Of a DNA stretch of 5,141 nt, positions 1 through 5,141 are shown one piece after another (positions within the stretch are counted from its first letter, which is position 1; each line of letters starts with the position of its first letter). The notes below the pieces were generated by a model. The model ran no database searches. It had not been told where the DNA came from and saw only the letters and a program-made list of their open reading frames with translations. The stretch covers positions 1 through 5,141 of the forward strand of contig CAYRMV010000192.1 in the NCBI GenBank assembly GCA_964425255.1, in the 5' to 3' direction. Source of the DNA: CAYRMV01 sp964425255. GTDB taxonomy: Bacteria; Bacteroidota; Bacteroidia; Flavobacteriales_D; Crocinitomicaceae. The position numbers and the translations under genes were made by a program.

Positions 1-729
1 AATTGCATTTTTTTGTTTTTGGTTATACAAATATCTGCTTTTACATGGATGCTTGTCGTCTTGGTAATCTCCATACCATTTACCACGAATGGCAAAAACG
101 ACGGGTTTTCCTTTAAAATCAAAGGAATAAGTTCGGTAATCTCCTCCGACAAACAAGGATTGATATAAGGTGTTAAAGAGATTTCCTTCTACAATTTGCT
201 TTTTCTGCTTGGAAGCGAATGTATTGTGAATGACATAATCATCCGGAAAGTTTATCCAATTTATTTCTGCCGAAATGAGTCGATCTTTCGTCTCAAATAT
301 AGCTTCGGGAACGGTAAACAATTCTTCACCAAGTACATGGAAATAGTGATTGTTCATTCTCGGACGGTTGGTTAAATGCAAACTATCTCCCACAAAATCT
401 TGGCGAATGTGATAGGTAAGTTGAATCTTTTTGGTTTTGGCAACATAAACCACAATTCGATTGCTATCGGGAACAAATCGGTATTTTAAACCTGGGTTTT
501 CGCTTTCGTTTATTTGCAAACAATGAAATAAATCATCTTGTCCCCAAACGTGGTTGGAAAAGTGAAAATAAAAGGAATCTTTTGCCACTTTTGAGGTGTA
601 ATCGAGTGTTACTTTCAACCCATCTTTTTCTAAGTTCGGAGAATAGTAAACGGAGTAGTTAACTTTTGTTTGCGCCACGAAAAGCAGTGTTGTAAAGCAG
701 AATAGGAGTATGGATATTGTTTTTGACAT
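1..729 (-). CDS. Secreted M61-like (gluzincin) peptidase, N-terminal part, cut by the window edge
   Basis: The frame is open from an ATG at 729 to the first base, giving 243 residues with no stop. Residues 1-20 form a signal peptide: a short basic start, a hydrophobic core (ISILLFCFTTLLFVA) and a Q-T end typical of exported Bacteroidota proteins. The rest is beta-rich and resembles the N-terminal domain of M61-type glycyl-aminopeptidase-like proteins. The supporting stretches are a tyrosine/arginine-rich strand near 105-111 (LTYHIRQ), RPRMNNHYF at 122-130, WINFPDDYVIHN at 158-169, GGDYRTYSF at 195-203 and the AIRGKW motif at 213-218. In that family a zinc-binding HExxH domain and often a PDZ domain follow, but that part lies outside the window, so peptidase activity cannot be confirmed. 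The gene starts 28 bases after the DCC gene on the same strand, which suggests co-transcription. The family call is from remembered motif patterns and is moderately sure; the coding call and the signal peptide are firm. Confidence 0.6.
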   Translation of the reverse strand, partial: MSKTISILLFCFTTLLFVAQTKVNYSVYYSPNLEKDGLKVTLDYTSKVAKDSFYFHFSNHVWGQDDLFHCLQINESENPGLKYRFVPDSNRIVVYVAKTKKIQLTYHIRQDFVGDSLHLTNRPRMNNHYFHVLGEELFTVPEAIFETKDRLISAEINWINFPDDYVIHNTFASKQKKQIVEGNLFNTLYQSLFVGGDYRTYSFDFKGKPVVFAIRGKWYGDYQDDKHPCKSRYLYNQKQKNAI

Positions 730-757
730 AGAAAAAGTGATTGTGATAAAAGCGAAA

Positions 758-1156
758 TTACGAAATAAATCGTTCACGTTGTTGGGGTGTAGGAAGTGCA
801 CAAAAGTTTCCCGCGAGACGATGTCTTCTTTTGGCAATAAAGTCATAAACTCCATTTCGGATGAAAGTAGGAACGATCCAGAAAAATTGAGCGAGAGGAA
901 ACGGAAATCGTAAGTAACGCAAAACCCGAAGCGCGCCCGATGATTTGTCGTACAGTTTGTTGTCCCAAAAGTAAAATGTACTCAAATTGGGTTTGGGAAA
1001 TCCTCTTTCTTGAAAGAATTGTTGCGCAAAATCGGATTGTAAGGCTGCGAAATGAATGGTCGGGAATTTCTCTTTATCTAAAACAAATTGAACCGAATGA
1101 TTGCAAAATCCACAGTCGCCATCGTAAAAAATGATTTTTCTTTCTTCGATTTTCAT
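758..1156 (-). CDS. DCC-family (DUF393) thiol-disulfide oxidoreductase-like protein
   Basis: This complete 132-residue protein matches the DCC family. The defining motif YDGDCGFC lies at residues 11-18, with a CxxC-like pair at Cys15 and Cys18 preceded by Asp12 and Asp14. The C-terminal signature also fits: YDFIAKRRHRLAG at about 104-116, followed by Cys119. The length is normal for the family. Members are predicted to adopt a thioredoxin-like fold and are annotated as putative thiol-disulfide oxidoreductases, but their substrates are poorly defined. No signal peptide is present, so the protein is probably cytoplasmic. The ATG at 1156 starts only five residues before the first core strand (KIIFYDGDC), which supports this start. 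Upstream is a divergent spacer shared with elbB, and downstream, 28 bases away on the same strand, is the secreted M61-like gene. The family assignment is strong; the specific function is unknown. Confidence 0.88.
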   Translation of the reverse strand: MKIEERKIIFYDGDCGFCNHSVQFVLDKEKFPTIHFAALQSDFAQQFFQERGFPKPNLSTFYFWDNKLYDKSSGALRVLRYLRFPFPLAQFFWIVPTFIRNGVYDFIAKRRHRLAGNFCALPTPQQRERFIS

Positions 1157-1235
1157 TTTTTAAAGGTGCGAAAAATGTCGAAAAAATGCAAATTCCTCCC
1201 GCTTTTTTGTACTTTCGTTCACCTAAAATAGAGGT
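1157..1235. promoter_or_regulatory. Divergent promoter region between the DCC gene and elbB
   Basis: This 79-base spacer must hold the starts of both divergent transcripts. For elbB (plus strand), TACTTTCG at 1210-1217 is a one-mismatch match to the Bacteroidota -7 consensus TAnnTTTG, about 19 bases before the ATG, but no good -33 TTG lies at the right distance. For the DCC gene (minus strand), TTTG at 1192-1189 followed after 20 bases by CACCTTTA at 1168-1161 is a weak candidate with two mismatches in the -7 box. An AGAGG at 1230-1234 touches the elbB ATG and is too close to act as a normal Shine-Dalgarno site. Both promoter assignments are inference from consensus. Confidence 0.35.
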
Positions 1236-1928
1236 ATGGAAAAGAAAAAAATAGGAATTTTACTCTCTGGTTGTGGCGTGTATGACGGAGCTGAAATACA
1301 AGAAACTGTTTTAGCGATGTTGGCCATTCAAGAAGCTGGAGCAGAATATGTGTGCATCGGAGTGAATCAACAACAACATCATGTAATCAATCATTTGACG
1401 GGTGAAGAAATGCCAGAATCACGCAATATGATGGTTGAAGCAGCTCGTATTGCTCGTGGATCCATTGTTGAAATTCAAGCTGTTCAACCTGCTGATTTAG
1501 ATGGATTAGTCATTCCAGGAGGATTTGGAAGTGCGAAGAATTTTACAAAATGGGCATTTGAAGGACCCGATGGGCGTATTCTTCCTGAAGTAAAATTGCT
1601 TTTAGTGAATCTGATGAATGTTGGAAAACCGATTGCAGCTTTGTGTGTGAGCCCGGTTGTTGTAGCGAAAGCCATAGAAGGTTCTGCTTTTGAGCTTCAG
1701 ATGACATTGGGGTCGACGAAGGAAGAATCGCCTTATGATATTGCTTCTTTTCACCAAGGGCTGGAAAAAACAGGTGTTTTGCCGACAGAAAAAACGGTTT
1801 CCGAGATCTTAATCGATACAAAAAACAAAATCGTTACAGCACCATGCTACATGATGGAAGCCAATTTATTGGAAATTCGAAAAAACATTCAACAAGCAAT
1901 TCAGGCACTCATTTCATTGATGAATTAA
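1236..1928 (+). CDS. elbB: ElbB: DJ-1/PfpI-superfamily glyoxalase-like protein
   Basis: The 230-residue product matches ElbB (isoprenoid biosynthesis glyoxalase; older names ElbB/YhbL), a member of the class I glutamine amidotransferase-like/DJ-1/PfpI fold. Diagnostic segments in order are SGCGVYDGAEIQE (11-23), VIPGGFGSAKN (92-102), the nucleophile-elbow segment AALCVSP (134-140) with the predicted reactive Cys137, and TAPCYMMEA (201-209) near the C-terminus. The length is close to the E. coli protein (about 217 residues). The E. coli homologue has reported weak glyoxalase activity on small dicarbonyls and was historically linked to isoprenoid synthesis; its physiological role is uncertain. 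The protein is cytoplasmic, with no signal peptide or membrane segment. The ATG at 1236 lies seven codons before the first core strand. It points the same way as pckA, but a 117-base gap containing a separate promoter suggests independent transcription. No clear terminator follows elbB, so readthrough into pckA is possible. Confidence 0.9.
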   Translation: MEKKKIGILLSGCGVYDGAEIQETVLAMLAIQEAGAEYVCIGVNQQQHHVINHLTGEEMPESRNMMVEAARIARGSIVEIQAVQPADLDGLVIPGGFGSAKNFTKWAFEGPDGRILPEVKLLLVNLMNVGKPIAALCVSPVVVAKAIEGSAFELQMTLGSTKEESPYDIASFHQGLEKTGVLPTEKTVSEILIDTKNKIVTAPCYMMEANLLEIRKNIQQAIQALISLMN

Positions 1929-1975
1929 AAAAGTTCATAAATTTTTGATAAACTGTTTGAAATTTCTTCGACGAA

Positions 1976-2008
1976 TTGAACGTTAAAAAGAATATAGCTG
2001 TAATTTTG
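1976..2008 (+). promoter_or_regulatory. Bacteroidota-type promoter of pckA
   Basis: TAATTTTG at 2001-2008 is a perfect match to the Bacteroidota -7 consensus TAnnTTTG. A TTG at 1976-1978 lies 22 bases upstream, within the spacing range reported for the -33 element in flavobacteria. Transcription would start near 2013-2016 and leave a leader of about 30 bases. The leader just before the ATG at 2046 is AT-rich and has no Shine-Dalgarno motif, as is common in this phylum. GCTG (1997-2000) and CAGC (2009-2012) flank the -7 box as a short inverted repeat of unknown meaning. Confidence 0.68.
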
Positions 2009-2045
2009 CAGCACGAATCAAAGCGAGAGCTAAAAATTAATACGT

Positions 2046-3656
2046 ATGAACGAATTTGGTAAACGAGGAAACAATACCAATTTGAACGATTCCATCGGAT
2101 TGAATAATTTGGGGAATGTATTTTGGAATCTAACACCAGCTGAATTGGTGGAAGACACAATTCTCAACGGACAAGGTGTATTGACTGATACAGGTGCAAT
2201 TGCCATTGAAACAGGTGAGTTTACAGGACGTTCGCCGAAAGATCGTTTCGTCGTTTGTGATGAAAAAACAGAAAACTCTGTTTGGTGGGGGGATGTGAAT
2301 ATCAAATTTTCTCCAGAAAAATTCGATGCATTATACAACCGAATGAAAGCATATTTGACTGAAAAAGACATGTATGTTCGTGATGCTTATGCATGTGCAG
2401 ACGAAAATTTCCGCTTGAATTTACGCGTTGTAACTGAGTTCCCTTGGTCGAATATGTTTGCTTACAACATGTTCTTGCGTCCTACGGATGCTGAGTTGGA
2501 AAACTTCTTGCCTGAGTGGCACATCGTTTGTGCTCCTGGTTTTAAAGCTGATCCAGCAATCGACGGAACACGTCAACACAATTTTGCGATCTTGAACTTC
2601 ACGAAAAAAATGATTTTAATCGGAGGTACAGGATATACAGGTGAAATCAAAAAAGGGATTTTCTCTGTGTTAAATTATGTGTTGCCTCATGAGAAAAATG
2701 TTTTGTCTATGCACTGTTCAGCAAATGTTGGTGAAGCAGGTGATACAGCCATTTTCTTCGGTTTGTCTGGAACAGGTAAAACTACTTTGTCTTCAGATCC
2801 AAATCGTCGTTTGATTGGTGACGATGAGCACGGTTGGTCTGATAACACCGTTTTCAACTTCGAAGGTGGATGTTATGCAAAAACAATTGACCTTTCGAAA
2901 GAAAAAGAGCCTCAAATTTATGATGCGATTAAGTTTGGTGCGATCTTAGAAAACATCGGATTTGTGGATGGATCTTCTACGCCAGATTATACTGACGGAA
3001 CAATTACTGAAAATACACGTGTATCTTACCCGATCCACTTTATTGATAACATCGTTGTGCCTTCAACTGCTGCTGCACCGAAAAATATTTTCTTCTTGAC
3101 AGCAGATGCATTTGGTGTTTTACCTCCAATTTCTCGTTTGACGAAAGAGCAAGCAATGTATCACTTCATGTCAGGATACACAGCGAAAGTTGCTGGAACA
3201 GAAGTAGGTATTACAGAGCCAACGACGACTTTCTCAGCTTGTTTTGGAAAAGCGTTTTTACCACTTCACCCAGCAAAATATGCTAAATTGTTAGGGGAAA
3301 AATTAGAAGGAACTGACATCAAAGTTTGGTTGATCAACACAGGATGGACAGGTGGTTCTTACGGTGTAGGTTCTCGTATGAAATTGTCTTACACGCGTGC
3401 CATGATCACGGCTGCGTTGACAGGGAAATTGGATAACGTTGAGTTTGATACCTTACCTGTATTTGACTTGGCTATTCCAACTTCGTGTGAAGGCGTTCCA
3501 TCGGAAATCTTGAATCCCCGTGGTACTTGGGCTGACAAATCAGCGTACGATGAAACAGCAAACAACTTGGCTGGACAATTCGTAAAAAACTTTGAACAAT
3601 ATGCCGCTGAAACGAGTGCAGATATTTTAGCTGCTGCTCCGAAAGTGATGGCTTAA
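2046..3656 (+). CDS. pckA: Phosphoenolpyruvate carboxykinase (ATP-dependent)
   Basis: PckA interconverts oxaloacetate plus ATP with phosphoenolpyruvate, CO2 and ADP. It is the entry step of gluconeogenesis and, in some anaerobes, runs in the carboxylating direction. The 536-residue protein is full length for the ATP-type enzyme (E. coli is 540). Visible motifs are GRSPKDRF at 61-68 with the substrate-binding Arg62; GYTGEIKKG at 196-204 with metal-binding lysines; MHCSAN at 222-227 with His223; the P-loop GLSGTGKTT at 239-247 (Lys245, Thr246); the metal/kinase-2 motif RLIGDDEH at 255-262 (Asp259, Asp260); ENTRVSYPI at 322-330 with Arg325; and NTGWTGG at 431-437. The P-loop form identifies the ATP-using rather than GTP-using family. 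No key residue is missing. Twelve of the sixteen arginine codons are CGT and none is AGA or AGG, which suggests strong expression. The gene has its own promoter and ends 18 bases before a strong terminator. It is cytoplasmic. Confidence 0.98.
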   Translation: MNEFGKRGNNTNLNDSIGLNNLGNVFWNLTPAELVEDTILNGQGVLTDTGAIAIETGEFTGRSPKDRFVVCDEKTENSVWWGDVNIKFSPEKFDALYNRMKAYLTEKDMYVRDAYACADENFRLNLRVVTEFPWSNMFAYNMFLRPTDAELENFLPEWHIVCAPGFKADPAIDGTRQHNFAILNFTKKMILIGGTGYTGEIKKGIFSVLNYVLPHEKNVLSMHCSANVGEAGDTAIFFGLSGTGKTTLSSDPNRRLIGDDEHGWSDNTVFNFEGGCYAKTIDLSKEKEPQIYDAIKFGAILENIGFVDGSSTPDYTDGTITENTRVSYPIHFIDNIVVPSTAAAPKNIFFLTADAFGVLPPISRLTKEQAMYHFMSGYTAKVAGTEVGITEPTTTFSACFGKAFLPLHPAKYAKLLGEKLEGTDIKVWLINTGWTGGSYGVGSRMKLSYTRAMITAALTGKLDNVEFDTLPVFDLAIPTSCEGVPSEILNPRGTWADKSAYDETANNLAGQFVKNFEQYAAETSADILAAAPKVMA

Positions 3657-3674
3657 TCAATTGAATAGAATAGT

Positions 3675-3705
3675 AAAATCCCAGCTTCGGTTGGGATTTT
3701 TTTTT
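3675..3705 (+). terminator. Rho-independent terminator of pckA with a UUCG tetraloop
   Basis: The left arm at 3675-3685 pairs with the right arm at 3690-3700, closing a TTCG loop (3686-3689) with a C-G pair, the very stable C(UUCG)G tetraloop. The stem core is ATCCCA/TGGGAT with one G-U wobble (3684/3691). Nine T residues follow (3697-3705). In the opposite orientation the wobble becomes an A-C mismatch and the trailing T run is only four, so the element is built for the plus strand. It may still help stop the converging truC transcript, whose stop codon lies just beyond at 3716-3718. Confidence 0.93.
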
Positions 3706-3715
3706 GCAGATAAGT

Positions 3716-4399
3716 TTAAATATGTTCTTTTCGATCAAAAAATACTTGCCAAAAATCGGGTAGAGGAGCATGAATAACGATCCTTTCTTTTGTAAATGGA
3801 TGTTCGAAATTCAGCTCGGCTGCGTGAAGAAATAACTCGGAAATCTGCAGTTTTTCAATGAACGAATGATTGTGGTGGCGATTGCCGTATTTTGGATCTC
3901 CAATGATTGGATGACTCATTTTGTTGGCATGAATCCGAAGTTGATGCATGCGACCTGTTTTGGGTTCAAATTCGACCAAACTATACCGTGATTCCGAGTA
4001 GGGTTGAACTGGAATTGCTAATGTAAAAAGCTTGATACATCTGAATAGAGTTAGTGCTTCTTTGTAATTTCCTCGTTCATTTTTGACAGGAGTTTCGATG
4101 CTGCCAATTTCAGGAACGTGTCCACGCAACAAGGCTAAATATTTCTTTTGAATACTTTGAACTTCAAACAAAGCTTGAAAGGGAGGAACAATTTGTTTGT
4201 CTTTCGCAAATAAAATGATTCCTGAAGTTTTTCGATCCAAGCGATGGATGGGGTAAACGGATTCGTAGCCCAAAGCTTTAACTTGTTCAACGAGTGATAA
4301 TTCATCGATATTTCGCGCATAATGAGAATGATGAACCAATAAATTATTAGGCTTCGCAAAAGCAATACAATAAGCATCTTCGTATAGGACTGGAATCAT
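3716..4399 (-). CDS. truC: RluA-family pseudouridine synthase, TruC type
   Basis: This 227-residue protein isomerises uridine to pseudouridine in RNA. The catalytic motif HRLDRKTSG is at residues 52-60, with the catalytic aspartate at 55. The family motifs KKYLALLRG (85-93), RYSLVEFEPKTGRMHQLRIH (138-157) and HPIIGDPKYG (163-172) follow in order. The overall pattern, including the C-terminal LHA..L...HPFT and IHAPLPD segments, is closest to E. coli TruC, which modifies U65 of certain tRNAs. There is no N-terminal S4 domain, as expected for TruC. The E. coli protein is longer (260) mainly through a C-terminal tail absent here. I chose the ATG at 4399; a GTG directly before it at 4402 could add one residue. 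It follows the gene ending at 4413 by 13 bases, so the two are probably co-transcribed. The RluA family is certain; the exact tRNA target is inferred. Confidence 0.87.
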   Translation of the reverse strand: MIPVLYEDAYCIAFAKPNNLLVHHSHYARNIDELSLVEQVKALGYESVYPIHRLDRKTSGIILFAKDKQIVPPFQALFEVQSIQKKYLALLRGHVPEIGSIETPVKNERGNYKEALTLFRCIKLFTLAIPVQPYSESRYSLVEFEPKTGRMHQLRIHANKMSHPIIGDPKYGNRHHNHSFIEKLQISELFLHAAELNFEHPFTKERIVIHAPLPDFWQVFFDRKEHI

Positions 4400-4412
4400 C
4401 ACTATTTTCTAA

Positions 4413-5042
4413 TTAACGCAAATAACCTTTTGCTCGGAGATCTTTGTGAATGTCAGCAATGTTTTCTGGGATATTCAAATCGATCAGCCAATTCATATCC
4501 AATCCATGATATATCGAAAGGTGCATGAGATTTGGGTTTTCTCCCATTAAAGATGAAATGTTTTCCAACGAATCTCTGAAATCATAACGCAAGTCTTCGT
4601 GCATGCCTTTAATTGTAATCAATAATTTGAAAAGTTTGGCGATGATGTATTTGTAGAGTTTTTCTGTTGTGTTATTGGAGTAATTCGTTAATTGCGAATT
4701 CATTTTTGAGAGAAATTCATCCAGCATGATCAGCTGTAAATAAACTTCACCGTATTTGTCTTTTGTCGTTGAAACATGTTCAGAAATAGCACCACTCATA
4801 TAACGCAATTCCATCATATATACATTTCCAGCATACTTCGTTGAAACAAGTCGATTGATGTTTACTTTGATCTTCTCTTCAACAGCTGATCTTGCATCTT
4901 CGACAGAACAAGGTTGAAGCAATTCAAAATTCAGCCGATTCACGAGCACAATATCCTTTTTGAGCAAGCGTAAAAGCAATTTATCCTTTTCCTTTTCCGG
5001 TAATTGAAGAATTGCTTCTTTGAATTCGTCGGTAAATTTCAT
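4413..5042 (-). CDS. Uncharacterised all-helical protein, probable operon partner of truC
   Basis: I cannot assign a function. The 209-residue product starts MKFTDEFKEAILQLPEKEKD and appears almost wholly alpha-helical. It has a charged N-terminal part (about 1-60, rich in Lys and Glu), a central LRYMSGAISEHV segment at 79-90, a possible amphipathic helix at 126-145 (EKLYKYIIAKLFKLLITIKG region), and an acidic-to-neutral C-terminus ending in DLRAKGYLR. There is no signal peptide, clear transmembrane segment or recognisable catalytic motif. The pattern seems familiar from conserved hypothetical proteins of flavobacteria, but that is memory and not a search. An in-frame ATG at 5069 would add nine residues (MTVFLYFKV), but those codons lie inside the hairpin and T tract of the upstream terminator, so the ATG at 5042 is preferred. 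The stop is 13 bases before truC on the same strand. Confidence 0.8.
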   Translation of the reverse strand: MKFTDEFKEAILQLPEKEKDKLLLRLLKKDIVLVNRLNFELLQPCSVEDARSAVEEKIKVNINRLVSTKYAGNVYMMELRYMSGAISEHVSTTKDKYGEVYLQLIMLDEFLSKMNSQLTNYSNNTTEKLYKYIIAKLFKLLITIKGMHEDLRYDFRDSLENISSLMGENPNLMHLSIYHGLDMNWLIDLNIPENIADIHKDLRAKGYLR

Positions 5043-5048
5043 GACTTT

Positions 5049-5082
5049 AAAATATAAAAAAACCGTCATCTGAAAAAGACAA
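5049..5082 (-). promoter_or_regulatory. Possible promoter of the helical-protein/truC operon, overlapping a terminator
   Basis: On the minus strand TATATTTT (5056-5049) matches seven of eight positions of TAnnTTTG, and a TTG (5082-5080) lies 23 bases upstream, at the limit of the accepted spacing. Transcription would then begin within a few bases of the ATG at 5042, giving a leaderless or nearly leaderless mRNA. The elements sit in the arms and T tract of the terminator, so the match could be a by-product of its AT-rich tail. This is a weak prediction; readthrough of the terminator is the alternative. Confidence 0.28.
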
Positions 5083-5089
5083 CGGTTTT
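5056..5089 (-). terminator. Rho-independent terminator of the gene entering from the right edge
   Basis: Read on the minus strand, AAAACCGT (5089-5082) pairs with ACGGTTTT (5066-5059). The stem continues inward through two G-U wobbles and three Watson-Crick pairs to a five-base loop at 5076-5072, for about 13 pairs in total. Seven T residues (complement of 5056-5062) follow. On the plus strand the two wobbles become C-A mismatches and the T run is only four, so the element is oriented for minus-strand transcription. It lies 18 bases beyond the stop codon of the partial gene at 5108-5141. Confidence 0.85.
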
Positions 5090-5107
5090 AAATGTATAAC
5101 TTGATTC

Positions 5108-5141
5108 TTATGCGTTAGCGTTCATTGTATCCAATACGTCC
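5108..5141 (-). CDS. C-terminal end of an unidentified gene, cut by the window edge
   Basis: On the minus strand, ten codons reading DVLDTMNANA and a TAA stop (5110-5108) end 18 bases before a terminator oriented for this strand. That placement is the main reason to call it coding. A second frame in the same stretch also ends in a stop slightly earlier (GRIGYNER), so the frame is not fully certain. Ten residues are too few to identify the protein. Confidence 0.5.
   Translation of the reverse strand, partial: DVLDTMNANA

Noticed and set aside
710..1134. Two plus-strand open frames (710-913 and 940-1134)
   Set aside because: Both lie opposite the DCC gene, whose family motifs are clear, and neither has a plausible protein sequence.
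1484..1821. Minus-strand open frames inside elbB
   Set aside because: They overlap ElbB completely, and their sequences show no domain or sensible composition.
1929..1975. Terminator after elbB
   Set aside because: The stretch is AT-rich with only trivial complementarity (TTCAT/ATGAA around the stop), and there is no stable stem followed by a T run.
2030..2371. Minus-strand open frame of 113 codons over the start of pckA
   Set aside because: It is the antisense shadow of pckA, which is certain from its motifs, and shows no recognisable protein pattern.
3472..3771. Minus-strand open frame of 99 codons across the end of pckA
   Set aside because: It runs through the pckA 3' end, the terminator and the end of truC, which no real gene here would do.
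4135..4377. Hydrophobic minus-strand open frame inside truC
   Set aside because: It is an out-of-frame reading of truC; its apparent hydrophobic segment comes from AT-rich codons.
5043..5069. N-terminal extension MTVFLYFKV of the helical protein
   Set aside because: Its codons fall in the right arm and T tract of a well-formed minus-strand terminator, and an ATG at 5042 gives a better start.
1..5141. Mobile elements, CRISPR arrays, tRNA or rRNA genes, defence systems
   Set aside because: No direct-repeat arrays, terminal inverted repeats, transposase or recombinase motifs, or structured RNA signatures were seen on either strand.

Overview
The window looks like ordinary chromosomal housekeeping DNA from a member of the Bacteroidota, most likely a Flavobacteriales-type bacterium. 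The grounds are an AT-rich sequence, gene starts without a clear Shine-Dalgarno motif, a perfect TAnnTTTG-type -7 promoter box ahead of pckA, and protein sequences that read like flavobacterial homologues. The species cannot be fixed from the sequence alone.

Layout: positions 1-729 (minus strand) hold the N-terminal part of a secreted protein that resembles the N-terminal region of M61-type gluzincin peptidases; the gene runs off the left edge. Just upstream of it, on the same strand (758-1156), is a small DCC-family (DUF393) thiol-disulfide-oxidoreductase-like protein, and the two are probably co-transcribed. A 79-base divergent intergenic region separates this pair from elbB (1236-1928, plus strand), a DJ-1/PfpI-superfamily glyoxalase-like protein. 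Next comes pckA (2046-3656, plus strand), a complete ATP-dependent phosphoenolpyruvate carboxykinase with its own promoter and a strong UUCG-tetraloop terminator at 3675-3705.

Converging on pckA from the right is a minus-strand pair: an unrecognised helical protein of about 209 residues (4413-5042) followed about 13 bases later by a TruC-type pseudouridine synthase (3716-4399). Upstream of this pair lies a minus-strand terminator (5056-5089), then the last ten codons of another minus-strand gene (5108-5141) that enters from the right edge.

The genes do not form one pathway: PckA serves gluconeogenesis and anaplerosis, TruC modifies tRNA, and ElbB and the DCC protein are probably linked to aldehyde or redox chemistry. 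I found no mobile element, CRISPR array, tRNA/rRNA gene or defence system, and no convincing new system. The points worth a second look are the architecture around the 5056-5089 terminator (a start-site correction and a possible overlapping promoter), the unassigned 209-residue protein, and the identity of the truncated secreted protein.
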